DNA of 64,000 bases from Heligmosomoides polygyrus polygyrus (lineage: Eukaryota; Nematoda; Chromadorea; Rhabditida; Heligmosomidae). Below the pieces are notes generated by a model. It did not search any database. It had not been told where the DNA came from and worked only from the letters and a program-made list of their open reading frames with translations. The position numbers and the translations under genes were made by a program. The stretch covers positions 27,287,706 through 27,351,705 of the forward strand of contig OX377204.1 of the NCBI GenBank assembly GCA_947396885.1. Direction: 5' to 3'. Below, in pieces: positions 24,054 through 35,100 of this stretch; within the stretch, counting starts at the first letter, position 1; each line of letters begins with the position of its first letter.

Positions 24054-25315
24054 TTAGGTTGGAAAAAAAGTCTCTTCACACTTCGAATTTTTTTTTACCC
24101 TTCCCCTTGTAAACGCACTAGCCAATGTTGATTGCTGATTTCGTGATCCTATCACACTTGTCTACCGTTCGCACGCAGACACAGGTTAAGACTCTTCTTG
24201 TAATTCGTTATCCATCCGATCTTCCGAACTCAATGCCAGATCTACCTCATGGCCGTTTTCAGCACGGCATTCTTCAAGAATTCATTAAAGAATCCACAGC
24301 ACGTCAGGCAGCAGACCAAATTAACCACATATATGGCTTGGGATCTACTACTCATCGCGCCTGTTATGCGTGGTTCGGAAAGTCTTTAAAGGGAAATTAT
24401 TCACTGAGGGCAAAGCATGGTCAGGAAGGCCAACTGGATTGGACGACAGTGAACTACACCATCTTCTTCGTACCGATAGTTGGCAGACGACACGTCAGCT
24501 GGCAGAGAAGCTCGAAGTGTCTCATAGGATAGTGGGGATCCATCTGAAGAATCGTGGCTTTTATGGAAATTTGGAGCTTGGATTCCACATGCCCTGTCAG
24601 ACACTCAGAAAGGTCGACGGCTCTCCATCGCTGCTTCTCTTCTGTCCAGATAAGGAAGAAAATCGTTTCTTCCGCGGATTGTGACAGGCGAAGAGTCCTG
24701 GGTTCTGTGTGCCAACTTCCGAGGAAAAGGCAATGGGTACAAAAGGGAGAGAGCCCTAAGTCTGATCTCAAGCCCAATGTTCACGAACGGAAGATTCTCT
24801 TGAGTGTTTGGTGGATATCAGAGGAGTGATTTATCGGCAAACTCTCAGAAGTGGAGAGACACTTACTGCTGCCACATACAGTGGCCAACTCCACAAAGTC
24901 GCCGCAGCTTTCCAAGAAAAGAGGCCTGAGAAGTCGAAGGTGATGATCCTGCATGACAACGCAAAGCGACATGCTGCAAGACTCACAAGAGAAACAATAA
25001 AGAAGCTGGGCTGGGAGGTAATGCCACATCCAACGTATAGCCCTGACCTCGGCCCTCCCGAATGCTATTTCTTCCACGCTCTCAAGCAAGAAATTGGAGA
25101 GAAATATTTTGAAACGGACGAGGACCTCAAAAATTGGATTCAGCGGTGATTCGACTTCAGAACTGCAGTCTTTTACGCGAGAGGAATTAGAAAAATTACC
25201 ACGTCTTTGGAGAAGTGTAGTAGAACAAAATAGAGTTTATCTCAATTGATTTGACTTTGTAGTTGTGAAGTAATAAATCTTTGAAAAAAATGAAAAGACT
25301 TTTTTTCCAACCTAA
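24054..25315 (+). mobile_element. Full-length mariner element with frameshifted transposase
   Basis: It is 1,262 bp long and flanked by TA at 24052-24053 and 25316-25317. Inverted ends TTAGGTTGGAAAAAAAGTCT and complement match over about 25 bp with one difference. The transposase is readable in pieces across frames: HGRFQHGILQEFIKESTARQ near 24245, RPTGLDDSELHHLLRTDSW near 24425, VTGEESWVL near 24683, MILHDNAKRHAARLTRE near 24943, and YSPDLGPPECYFF near 25036. Spacing between the second and third catalytic positions is the classic 34 residues. The first and third positions are Glu where mariners have Asp (TGEE for TGDE, PPE for PSD). At least three frameshifts make it non-functional. Ends and protein resemble the Hsmar1/cecropia group, to which the hookworm Bandit element was related. 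Confidence 0.92.
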
Positions 25316-25610
25316 TACGTGCATTACTTAGGGTAGACCGATGGCACACTTTTAGAACAGGAGTGCTGCTAAATTTGGCAGTGTCTTCGAAAACAATCCA
25401 TAATTTATCTTTCTCCGGAAAAGACTGTTGGTGAGACCAAAGTTTTTTCCCCTTCCAGAGCAGCCTCCGTGGAGATGAACAGAATCGCTTCCCGCTCAGA
25501 AGTAAATGCTTCTAGCTAAACAAGAGTATTACACTGAGAAACTTTCAGCCAGTGAAGTCTGGACGTGAATTCGGGGGGGGGGTAGACATATGTTGATATG
25601 CCATCGTTTT

Positions 25611-25896
25611 GGGCTCGTGTAGCGCAGCCGGAAGAAGTACAGGCTGTCGTGTGCAGCCGATCGATACCAAGTACCTGGTTCGGATTTCTCGCCCACGACA
25701 ACAAGCCTTTTATTCCTTCAAGGTCAGTGAATTGGTTCCAGACTTTTCTGGGAAGGACAAAACACTGACATGTAAACTGATAACAAGGATGAAGCGCTGA
25801 CTAAAAGAGTGATTTTATAGTCAAATACGCACTCTAGTCTCCTGCACGACATCCCGTAGAAGTAGATTGCGTGGTGCATCCCAAAAGAAATTGAGT
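25611..25896 (+). mobile_element. tRNA-derived SINE, family A, copy 4
   Basis: The head TAGCGCAGCCGG and the CCTGGTTCGGATTTCTCGCC B-box region are present. The body carries a short internal duplication of the GAAGCGCTGAC segment and ends at CCCAAAAGAAATTGAG. It lies in the last flippase intron, in sense orientation. Confidence 0.8.
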
Positions 25897-26360
25897 ATGG
25901 AGTAAAAGATACTCTCATCTGCATGCGAATTCCGTCTCTAAGGCGTACAGTTTAGTGTTCAGTTGTTGTTCTGACCAACTGCGAGACGGAACACATGCCT
26001 TGAGAGCTCTCCAGGAAGGATATATGGGTATTAATATTGTATAGTACTGCTGGCGCTGCTGGTAATGCTTGGCGCACCCTTCTAGTGTTTAGCACTATCA
26101 AAATCTATGTTGCGGTATCTAGAGAGACTATGCACTATACGCAAAACAGCTTTCTCTGCCCTACTTGCTTCAAGAGCTCGCAAAGAATTCATGTGAATTA
26201 ATTTTACTCGAAGGGCTTAATGTCTTATGAAGTTTTTCACAGAATTTGGCCGTTTTCATTAAAAGGGCGAGATTTCTTTATTCTGTTAGCTAGGGAAGTC
26301 CGCCTTAACAGAATTGCATTGCATTTAAGTAGGCTAAAGATACTGAAAGCTTCGTTTCAG

Positions 26361-26450
26361 GATTTTCACCATCATTTCTCCATCACCACGACAGATTATT
26401 TTGATGCAGTTAAAAGGCTTGCCTACATCAGAACAGGAATGGGTTTCAAG
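26361..26450 (+). CDS. Candidate flippase exon 23 (cytosolic C-terminal tail)
   Basis: A perfect nematode-style acceptor (TTCGTTTCAG) precedes an open 90-bp segment ending at a GTGGGA donor. Joined in phase 2 to the exon ending at 23574 it gives a continuous reading, IFTIISPSPRQIILMQLKG, a plausible juxtamembrane tail for ATP8A proteins. No hallmark motif is present, so this rests on phase, splice sites and position only. The exon ends in phase 2, so coding would continue further. Confidence 0.45.
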
Positions 26451-26620
26451 GTGGGAATACTTCTGAGAGTGTTATTTGTTGAGGGATCCCCTTCATCTTG
26501 TCACCTTGTTATGAACTGTAATTTGTCATTATAATCGTGCGACGTAATAATCGTCGCAAACTTATGGAGCAAACGGATAAACAATGCAAGACGAGAATGT
26601 GCTATAATGGAACATCGTAG

Positions 26621-27255
26621 ACAATTATAAACGGCGTATATCAGGACCGGCTCACCGTAACCGCAGTGCGGGTTGCGCCGAGACTTTGCTGTCTGCGCCC
26701 TCCTAGCTCAGAGATCGCGCGTCCGCGTCCACGCTGCGACGTCCGATCGATGCCTTGTGCGCCCATGGTGACGCCGTGTGCAAGTGGGGCGTGGTGCAGT
26801 AGGCAGAGGGTTTACTTCATGCGAGGGATGTCGGGGGTTCGGTTCCCGGGCGCCGCGGGGTTCTTGCACTTCAGCTGAGTATCTGAGATATGGGAGGTTT
26901 CGACGTCTACAAGGCGCTGCGCGTTTATGCGCATTGTTTCAGCCGTATGCGCTTCGCTGCTCGAAGAGCGCAGAATCCAGATGCGGACTTCCCCTGAGCG
27001 ACGAAAGCAGTTTCCATACGAGCAGTATTATGGCACACACCATGGAGTCCCTTCCCTAGCCAGGCTCTGAGCTCGAAGAGCGCAGAACCCAGCCGCGAAG
27101 TCCCTCTGAGCGAAGAAAGCAGTTTCCATACGAGCAGCTTGTATGGCACACCATGGAGTCCCTTCCCTAGCCTTGTTCTGCGATTGCACAATGTACGTCT
27201 CACCCGACGCCTAAGGTTACGGTGAGCCGGTCCTAATATCCGCCGTTTATAATCC
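26621..27255 (+). mobile_element. TIR element with tRNA-like module and 114-bp-family units
   Basis: Inverted ends of about 40 bp (ATTATAAACGGCG.ATAT at 26628 and complement at 27213-27254, including GGACCGGCTCACCGTAAC). Inside is a tRNA-like head at about 26786-26858 (TGGTGCAGTAGG A-box, GGGTTCGGTTCCCGG B-box). Two adjacent units of the 114-bp family follow (about 26955-27178), in the same relative orientation to the head as at 45-46 kb. Confidence 0.7.
26786..26858 (+). other. tRNA-like sequence in a repeat (not a functional tRNA)
   Basis: A-box TGGTGCAGTAGG and B-box GGTTCGGTTCCC are spaced as in a tRNA, but the acceptor and anticodon stems do not fold cleanly. The same module is found on the - strand at 46.13-46.19 kb. 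Confidence 0.55.
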
Positions 27256-28019
27256 TGTGAACATCGTGTCATCACCACGTACATCGTCGTATAAAAAAGC
27301 GGCGTAGTCGATGAGTGCATGGAGCGATTTCTACATGATAGCAGTCAAAATTTAACATCAGTCATATTTCTTGTATTCTAAAAAGACGCACTTCTTACAC
27401 TTTAGAATGGTCGAAAAATAAATTATAAAAAAGGAAAAATTAATAAAAAAATTAAAAATCATTTTATCATGAAACTTATGATTTTATGCTATTTTTGAAT
27501 TCTTGTTATTGGATTTTTGAGACAATAACTTTGTACACAGCTCTGCATTCTGTTTACTGACCAATTGAGCCATTCTCAAAGAAAACAAAATTTCCCAATC
27601 CCCGATTGCGAGGATGTAATGACTAATAGCAGCTGCATTGAACCGATTATTGGAATGCTCCTATGGCTTGATTTTCCCAATCGAGTGCTCTCGTTCTTGT
27701 GTGGATCATTGCCAGCAGTGGCTGGAAACTGCACCCTTGCAAGCAGTCGTAAGTTTCATCGAACTTGTTAGGAATGAATTAACCTCCTATTTCTGGTCCC
27801 CTAATACCATCCTATTGTACAAAGTCTCAAGTAATCTGAAGTCGAGTCATCCTCCTAATGAAAAGACAGAATTTTGTAAAGATGTTGTGAGTTTAGTTAT
27901 GTAATGCTCAGAATGCCGTTATAACTTAATAACACGCAATTGCGACTGAAGATTCTTCAGATGACTTTCATGTCGCTTAGTTTCTTTCTCCTTTTCAGTG
28001 TAGACTGACAGTTTCTAAC
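27256..28019. other. No recognisable feature
   Basis: AT-rich sequence with short open frames. A GT..AG-bounded open segment near 27770-27887 is possible but has no family resemblance. Further C-terminal flippase exons were looked for here and not found. Confidence 0.35.
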
Positions 28020-28315
28020 AAGGGAAGCCCATGAACTTCCCCCATACATTCTCAACGTGACCTATATGGTCTTGTAGATCATCGGACGAAGATCACAGAA
28101 CGGTGCTTCGTTTTTGCTACGGGCAAAAAATGGAACCGCTTCAGGGCGGGTTTTGTAGGGCAAAACTGACAGCTGGATTGGCCCTGTCGTGCTCTGAACT
28201 TGACCTACAAAAGGTATGAGCTCAAATTAAAATATGATTATAGTGATTTCCTACGTTTCCTAGACGAAGCTGCATTGTACATTCAGGTGACTCATTCGCC
28301 GCCACTTGTGACAGC

Positions 28316-28395
28316 GACTGGATGGCCGAGTGATAGCGCGGCGGAATTGCGGGAGGGGGTCGAGGGTTCGATTCCGTTGGTGGGGTTTTTGCGTC
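28316..28395 (+). other. tRNA-like (Leu/Ser-type) sequence
   Basis: TGGCCGAGTGATAGCGC matches the A-box/D-arm of class II tRNAs and GAGGGTTCGATTCC is a perfect B-box. The surrounding stems do not pair well and no poly-T stop follows closely. This suggests a SINE head or tRNA pseudogene rather than a gene. Confidence 0.5.
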
Positions 28396-28889
28396 CATAG
28401 GTAGACTGCTAGCGCTTTTGCAAATGAACATTACATTTTGGCTTCGGTAGGGTACCTTCTTCGCGTCCTATGACCGCTTTCACCTGTTGTCAGATGTAGA
28501 AGAAGGTGGAGCGATATTGCGCATCCATTCGCATCCATTAAACGATGCGTGTCTCGCTGAGGAAGGTTCCGTTAGATGCTATTCCCACATGACCTCTTTG
28601 GTATGCCCTCAATCACTTTTGGAAGCGTTTCTCACTGTCACCTCACTGTCATTCCTGAACAAGATCGACAAGCATTGATTCGATCCACCAGCAAGACAAG
28701 CTCATTGCTCTTCGGATTTCCTCATAGACTGCTTCGTATTCTTCTCGTAACTTTCACTATTTCAGCTAACTGTTCACAAGTACTGCATATTTTATCCAAC
28801 TCTTGTGATTGGTCGCCTTGCTGTGTGTTTCTTCCCCACCATTCTCTTACACACTTGCGGGAGACGGGTCTGGGCATGCAGGTAGGAGC

Positions 28890-29170
28890 ACTTGCAGTCA
28901 CTCCCCTACTCTAAAGGTCGAGAAAAATTTTTCAAAATTTATCTTTAGGGTTATTCGGGATGCAAAGTACCAATTTGGCAACCAATTTTGGTAAAACGAT
29001 AGACTATAGAAGGATGGATATGTGTAGGTTAAAGGAGTATACGCAGAATCACCGGCACTGCTGCCATTAACGACTCCAAAGGTCGAGGAGAGGTCGAAAG
29101 AAATTTTTTCGCTCAAACACCAACATCAGCACAACACAACACGTCAGGTTACGGTAGATATGGGTGACTA
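28890..29170 (+). repeat. Dispersed repeat R1, copy 1
   Basis: The block GACTCCAAAGGTCGAGGAGA followed by GGTCGAAAGAAATTTTTTCG matches, on the opposite strand, the segment at 58905-58940 inside the TIR element at 58.7 kb. A weaker inverted partner (AAAGGTCGAGAAAAATTTTT) sits at 28913. Confidence 0.55.
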
Positions 29171-29370
29171 AGGCTGTGCACGTTAGTGGGATCGCTTCCT
29201 TCTCCAATGTGGTCAGACTTATTTTACAACCTTCGACTTCAACCTTTGATGGAAAGTAGTGCAAGCAAAGTGATAATTTAGAAAAAAGTGACAGATTCGT
29301 GGTCAGCAGCAGAAATAGTTTCCGACAAGGCCATTCCAGGTGTCACTTATGCCTTATCAACCCGCTCTGG

Positions 29371-29431
29371 ATGATACCATTTTTGCCATTTCTGGACCAC
29401 CCAGTGGCCAATGGAAATGGCAAAAATGATA
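29371..29431. repeat. Perfect-stem hairpin
   Basis: Inverted repeat with a stem of about 16 bp (ATTTTTGCCATTTC / GAAATGGCAAAAAT) and a loop of about 21 bp. It lies just inside the right arm of the candidate TIR element. Confidence 0.7.
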
Positions 29432-29548
29432 TCACTGAAAAAAAAAACACAGCAAAAACGAAGCACATTTCTGTGATCCTCGTTCGATGCCCTACAAGAC
29501 CATGTAGGTCTCGTTGAGAATCTTTGGGGAATTCATGGGCTTCCTTTG

Positions 29549-30750
29549 TAAGTTGAATTCTTTACTGAGTACTTTTCTAGCACAAGTGCATCACAACAGC
29601 GGATATCACGCGAAAATTTTTGTTCGGCTAACATGTCTCTAACTGAGAATCGCGACAGCACAAGGATGGAGGCGGCAGGCCTGTCGTGTGTCAGCAGGTC
29701 GGCGCTATCTGTTGAAGAAGACACAAGTAGCCACTCATGACAAGGTGTGTTTAGCTAATTTCGCCTGTTAGTTTTTTTGGGTGGGTCGGCAGCATACATT
29801 TCTCATAGCACTGCATCGCCGCTCACGTAGGTTATGCGAGCCTGGGATCTCCACATCCCTGGATAACGCAGATAAAGTGACTTTCAGCAGATATTCAGAT
29901 TCTTCATTCAGTTCCGATTCTCTCACCTTTTCAGTTAAGACATTTTTGAAGCATACTGTGGATTACATCTCGTGCGATGCTCTCGACTAAACCTTTAGCT
30001 ATCACACCCTTCGGTTATGCGTTAGTCTGAAGCCAAGAAATATGATCGCGCATGGAGTACGACTGCAACGTGTTGCACAGATAGTGACACTCTGAGCCAT
30101 AGCTTGCGGGCCACCACGCCACATTTCTCCATCGGCAGGTTTTTTACAGACCATGCACGATCCATCATGATTGGGAACTGATCTTTAGAAATTTCGCGGA
30201 CGTATGCTGCCGATAAAGTTACCTTCATTCCCTCAAAGTGTATGTAGCCAAAAATTATGACTGGAAGGAAAATTACAGTCTTCTCTTTGTCTTGCACGGG
30301 AGTGATGAAGCGTTGTTAGAGCGATATTCCGTTTTGCAGAGAAAAGGAAAGGTCCGCAGCAGCAATGTTGTGTACCAGTCATACATGAAACAGGACGAGG
30401 TCAATCATCAAAAATTTGAACTTCATAACACATTCTTAATCACCACATTATCATAGACTGTAATTGTTGTTCATTATGTTATATGAAAATGAATTTATGT
30501 TTATTTTCACTGTTATCGTTATCATCAAGATAATAAATATGGCAGAGCAGTGAAAGATAACAGATCCGTTGTCCCATTGAAAGATTGTTCACAACGGCGC
30601 CGTTAAGAAATGTGTAATGTATTAGGCTGTAGAGACAGTTCCCCCCACTCACTTTCGCGTTCCGCTAAATTTTCGAAAAGGCCTTTTGGCCTCAATACAT
30701 TTGTGAAGTCGCTGACTACGGTCGCACACTGATCCACAACATCTATGACA
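29549..30750. other. No confident feature
   Basis: A - strand frame at 30022-30297 (containing PVIIFGYIHFEGMKVTL) weakly recalls the VMVWG..S..GK block of Tc1-type transposases, but the following catalytic block is absent. I do not assign it. Confidence 0.3.
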
Positions 30751-30759
30751 AGGTTCGTT

Positions 30760-31150
30760 GTCGAATTCGCTGCAATTCTGAGGTGCCCATGAACAAGATG
30801 GCGACGTGCCATTTTAGCAAAACTGGATTTTTTCGTCAGCAAAACTGTGCACCTGAGCATTCCGCCAAATCCACGAGTGCCGTTTGCGAGACGCTCTTTA
30901 GAGCAAAGACATCTGGCCATCCAACTCGCCTGATCTCCACCGGATGGATTATTCGGTGTGTTCTGGAGCAGAAGATCTCTACCTCAAAGGTACGCCCCTG
31001 TGGAGCAACTAAAAGCGGCGTTTGTCGATCCTGGGGCGACAGTGTGCCACCATCGTCAGCGACTTCCCAAAGCGATTGCGAAAATGTATTGAAGCCAAAG
31101 GAGACAATTTTGAGCACTCCTTGTAAACATTTCAATTGTATTTTGCTGTT
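30760..31150 (+). mobile_element. Tc1/mariner-superfamily transposase relic
   Basis: Across three frames the + strand gives an eroded QDG catalytic block near 30797, then IWPSNSPDLHRMDYSV at about 30908-30957 (the WPxxSPDLNPMDY motif with its final Asp). A C-terminal segment resembling the LRK..ESFPKRLKKCIEAKG ending follows (about 31060-31110). Stops and frameshifts abound and no terminal repeats were found. Confidence 0.6.
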
Positions 31151-31594
31151 ATTGGTCTAATGAAGTTGCTGTCATTTTTGATATAATTCTGTTTCGCTTA
31201 TGTAGCTTTTCGTACTGCTGAAATACTTTGAACAATTGCCCGAAATTTTCAACCACCTTGAGATGTGGCACATGGTTAAGGGCCTCTACAGAGTCTCGCG
31301 GCAGCACCGTGAGAACTCGTCCAAATCGCTCCCGCCGCAGTGGGACCCGCGCTGCCACTGTGGTGGAAGCCGCGGCGCGGACAAGTTGTCGCGGAGCCGC
31401 CGCACGCAAGGGTCCTCGAGGGCTACCGCGGTCCACGGCGGCTCTCACCCGTAGCGCCAGGAGCTGCGGGTGAGACCCGCTGGAGGGCGTGACCAGATAG
31501 GAAGCATGGAGGGAGGGTAGTTTTCTTTTGTTCCCGACCGTTCCCGACCATTGGAAGCTTCATTAAATGGGATACAATGAAGTGTCAACTTGAA

Positions 31595-31797
31595 CTCGTA
31601 TCTGGCTCATGCAAAACACGCTGGGGTCAGTCGATGGAGCCATCAGTGCTCTATCATTCCCAGACAAATCCGGCGTCTATTTACCGGTCCCTGTGGGGTG
31701 AAAGGCTTGGCTAACCCCGGCGGGACCCGAACTAATAGGTCTGATTTGAGGTGCACACGAGAGTTAGCGCCTTCTCCAATCGACTACGTGGCATGCG
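31595..31797 (-). mobile_element. tRNA-derived SINE, diverged copy of family A
   Basis: On the - strand the head has TAGTCGATTGG near 31790 and AGTTCGGGTCCCGCC near 31715. The body segment GATTTGTCTGGGAATGATAG then matches the family's GACTTGTCTGGGAAGGATGA. A different tRNA-like head on the same body is possible. Confidence 0.55.
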
Positions 31798-31859
31798 CAA
31801 ATTTAATTAAAAATAATCTAATTAATTATTTAATTTAATTTTTCTCTGATGTCTACCTT

Positions 31860-32940
31860 ATGTAGCGTATTGAATAAATAAATAAATACACGAAGTAACG
31901 TTTTACACAAACCATTTGCCTAGATCAATGACAGCCGGCACCTCCTCCGACTGCGCTAATGGGGATCCTAACACGTCGCGAACATAAAAGTTAGATACAG
32001 AATCTAAAAGGAGCATGAAAGATGGACGGAAAGAAGGCCAAGGCTTAGCGTCATAGTGCAAATATCGTCAATTCTAAGCAGGATACATTGGATCCGAATC
32101 AATCATTTTCGGAGAACCCGTTCCGAATCTCCAAAAACTCATGGCCCGCGAAATTGCTCGTTTCCGAAATATTCAAAAGACCGGGCCCACGGAATTTCCG
32201 TTGTCAAATTCAACCAGAAATCCGTGGTTCGAGGAATTTGCGTTATCCGAAATTTTCGATCGGATGCAATGTATACTAACGAATCATAATCGTAAGCCGT
32301 TGACGTACAAATGTTAGGGGCAACAACAGCACTCAACTTGCTACTTACAACCCTCCCCCCTTTCCTCTAGTCTTACCCTGAAAATGCATTTCTTCGTTTC
32401 TTTCTCAATTTCTTCGTTCCTCCCGGCAAAAGTACGCAGTATTGTGTCGCGGGGCTGCACCACCCGCCGTTGTCATGGCGGGCCCGCGGCAACCGCAAGA
32501 CTCTGCTGCTGGCCTAACGCATTAACTTAGCAGCCACTAGCCAGAGGTGCGCCAGCATGCGCGCATGAACTTCTTGGCTGTACGACGGAATATTTCTTGG
32601 CTCGAGAACCTGGTCAAGGCGACGAGAATTATTTGAGAACTTGAGATATTTAATGAGGTAACTCCTTACTGATTTGACTCTTTCAAGCTCTGAAGACAAC
32701 CCGGCTGAAACGTCAGGCAATAAAACCGCATTGCAAACATGCGACGAGCCTAGCAAATCTGTAAGAAGATTACCAAGGATATTCAGATGACGATGCTGGA
32801 CGATTTTGATGTGTTGTGGATGTGGATAGTAGTATTCGTCCCAAGCTGTTATATATAAATAACAAAGAAAGCGCATACACATACAACCAGACGTAGACAA
32901 CTAATAAATTAATAATCATAATCTGCATAATCAAGCATAA
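31860..32940. other. No recognisable feature
   Basis: The longest frame (- strand, 32514-32900, 128 codons) has no family resemblance and I do not call it a gene. A short (AAAT)n run lies at 31876-31892. Confidence 0.35.
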
Positions 32941-33081
32941 TCTCATCAGCCTCGCTGTCACTCCTTGGGTTAACGGTGTACATGCTTCAAAAGATTGAGC
33001 AGAGGACTTTGGTCTGCTATCTAACTATGAAAGTACGTGCTAACCATAAAACGTATCTGATTTTTTGGCAACGAAACCTTT

Positions 33082-33247
33082 GGTGGTGTAGTGCAACCGG
33101 AGGAGGAGTCAGCTGCCGCCGTTGTCAGAGAAGGATTGAATGCTGACATGCTCATCGGACTGCCACCGTAGGTCATTGTATGGCCAAACACGCATTGAAA
33201 TCGCCTCCACGACGTCCCGTAGAAGCAGAATGCGTAGCGCATCCTCA
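33082..33247 (+). mobile_element. SINE family A, internally deleted, left arm of palindrome
   Basis: Head TAGTGCAACCGG followed by a truncated body (GCATCTCC-like end region with CGACGTCCCGTAGAAGCAGA). Its mirror copy is at 35939-36104 on the - strand. Confidence 0.7.
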
Positions 33248-33603
33248 GAGATTAGGTAAAACCATCCATAATATTTCAAGACCTTTGGTATACTCCCGCC
33301 GTGTCGATACAGATTTTTAGGGAGGCAGCCATGCGCGCCGCGCTGCATCACCGAAAGTCTACAGGGGTGATAATTTTGCAAATGTTTCTTTCTTTTTGAA
33401 ATTTCTGCAATCTACCATTAGTGTGTTCAAATAATTTTGGCTATGTTTTCCATCAGCCTCCGTGTTTATAATTCACGTTATCAATTTTTTCCACGTTGAA
33501 TAATATAAATCTGCTCTCCTCCTGCGCACATTTATTGTTTCACCATTCATATTTAGTCAGTTATTCAGTGTGCATTTCTACTTGAATACATGGGATGTTC
33601 ACC

Positions 33604-34223
33604 TTAACACGTTGACGACCGTATGAACTGATGTCAGGCCACACCCTTTCGGACGCGTGGGACCGTGTGACATGATGTCAGGCCACAACCTTGTAATTTG
33701 TTTTTCCAGTTGGATTCAGATCTTTCCGAGGAGCTTTTTTGCGTTGTGTGTGCTTCATCTTTAGAGATTGTTGTAAAACACGTGGCCCACAAAAACAAGG
33801 TTCGGTTACTGATTTATTCAGTTTCTCGTCAAGTAATGACTTCAAAAACAATTAGTCATTGAAAAATAATCGATCGGCCTACCGGAGTCGAACACATCGC
33901 CATGTAAGCCAGACTCCGCAAAGTTCCACCGATTATGGGCTTTAAAATCGCTCCTCCAAGCTCCCTTATCCTCATATTCTGCTTCGGAGTTTATTACTTC
34001 ACTTTCTGAACCATCGCTGTCGTCAGTTGGTAGTAGAAAGATATCGTACTCAGCATCAACATCGTCCTTGACCACCTTGTCATCCTCATAATCGCTTTCC
34101 ACCAAAAGGCAAATTTTGCGGTCGGTAGGACCGTACGACATGATGTCATGCCACGCTGCCGGCGTCACAAAAAATCCGTTGGTCCCACACGCTAGACACA
34201 AGGCGCGGTCGTCAACGTATTAA
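33604..34223 (-). mobile_element. piggyBac-like element with transposase N-terminal fragment
   Basis: TTAA flanks at 33604-33607 and 34220-34223, with inverted ends CACGTTGACGACCGT and its near complement. These are related to the MITE at 8756. The - strand frame 33842-34201 encodes an acidic region (DSDGSESEVINSEAEYEDKG) followed by VFDSGRPIDYFSM. The latter resembles the P.DFF.LFF entry of the piggyBac DDE domain. The catalytic domain is absent, so it is non-autonomous. Confidence 0.75.
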
Positions 34224-34231
34224 CCATTATA

Positions 34232-35100
34232 TTAGGTGATCCCATAAGTCCTTGCCGTTTTTTTCAACGATTCATTGCAGATTTCGCCGGCCGCCTCTTG
34301 CATAGCGCTGGATAGCTTCCGAAAGAAAACCATTTGCTCTATCAGAGCATGTATTGCATTTCTTTCTTCATCATGAATTTTTCAATTTTTAGGTCGTTGA
34401 AGTGAAAAGTGAAAAAGTGAAAAAGTAGCCATTTGAGCACTTGTTCTCTCCGCTTAGGTTTGTAATTTTTTACGCAGTTTTTTATAGAATTTGGAAAACA
34501 AACTTGTTCTCTCCGCTTAGATTTGCAATTTTTCGCGCATTTTTATAGCATTTGGATTCTGTACTACAAGAATATGTGTTGATCCTATTTTTTCACTTGT
34601 CTTTTATTGATTTTGAGGCCACGTGGGACGAAATTGGGACGTCCGAAGGGGAGGGTTGTTTTTGCCGACAGCTCCTGCTTGTAACTTTTTGGGTTGTTAT
34701 TATATGTCATTCGAAAGAGGCTTTCTTGCTCTATAAGAATGTGTCGCGTTTATTGATTTCTTTTGAACATCAAAGAAATGTCAAAAAGAGAAAAATCGTC
34801 TTCACTAACAACTCCTCCTTATTCAGTCTGTCTTGCTCAGTTCTCTATAACACTTGAGAGTGGGAGTCTTGCTCTACCGCAGCATATGATTTGTTCTTCG
34901 GTCATTTAAATTTTTGCTAATTTTCAATTCATCAAAATGGAGTGCTAGGTCGAAAAGGATGAGCACTTTTGACACCTTCTCCTCTTTGCTTTCAACCAGG
35001 GTCCTAGTGCGGCTAAGGCGCTGGAACATTGGTTGACCGTGCAAACACTACTTTCATCGCCAGTTACAATTCTGTGCAAAAATCGTTGAATATGCTCTTT
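34232..35100 (-). mobile_element. Mariner fragment in the palindrome spacer
   Basis: The left end TTAGGTGATCCCATAAGTCC starts just after TA at 34230-34231 and looks like a mariner terminus. Near the other side, the - strand encodes FLHRIVTGDESSVCTVNQ at about 35020-35090, the first catalytic block of mariner transposase with its Asp intact. The intervening coding sequence is eroded and no second terminus is evident where it meets the right arm. Confidence 0.6.

Larger units (their letters stand above)
28020..29548. mobile_element. Candidate TIR element with ~110-bp inverted ends
   Basis: The left arm 28020-28127 and the complement of 29440-29548 align over about 110 bp (GGAAGCCCATGAA, ATTCTCAACG.GACCTA, ATGGTCTTGTAG, GATCACAGAA, TGCTTCGTTTTTGCT). 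The interior holds a tRNA-like sequence (28318) and a dispersed-repeat segment (28890-29170). No transposase frame and no clear target duplication were seen. Confidence 0.6.

Noticed and set aside
30022..30297. Minus-strand frame with a Tc1-like string (PVIIFGYIHFEGMK)
   Set aside because: Only one weak block, in the opposite orientation to the nearby transposase relic, with no second catalytic block.
32514..32900. 128-codon minus-strand frame as a host gene
   Set aside because: No motif, no neighbouring exons in phase, and no recognisable homologue. Open by chance is the simpler reading.
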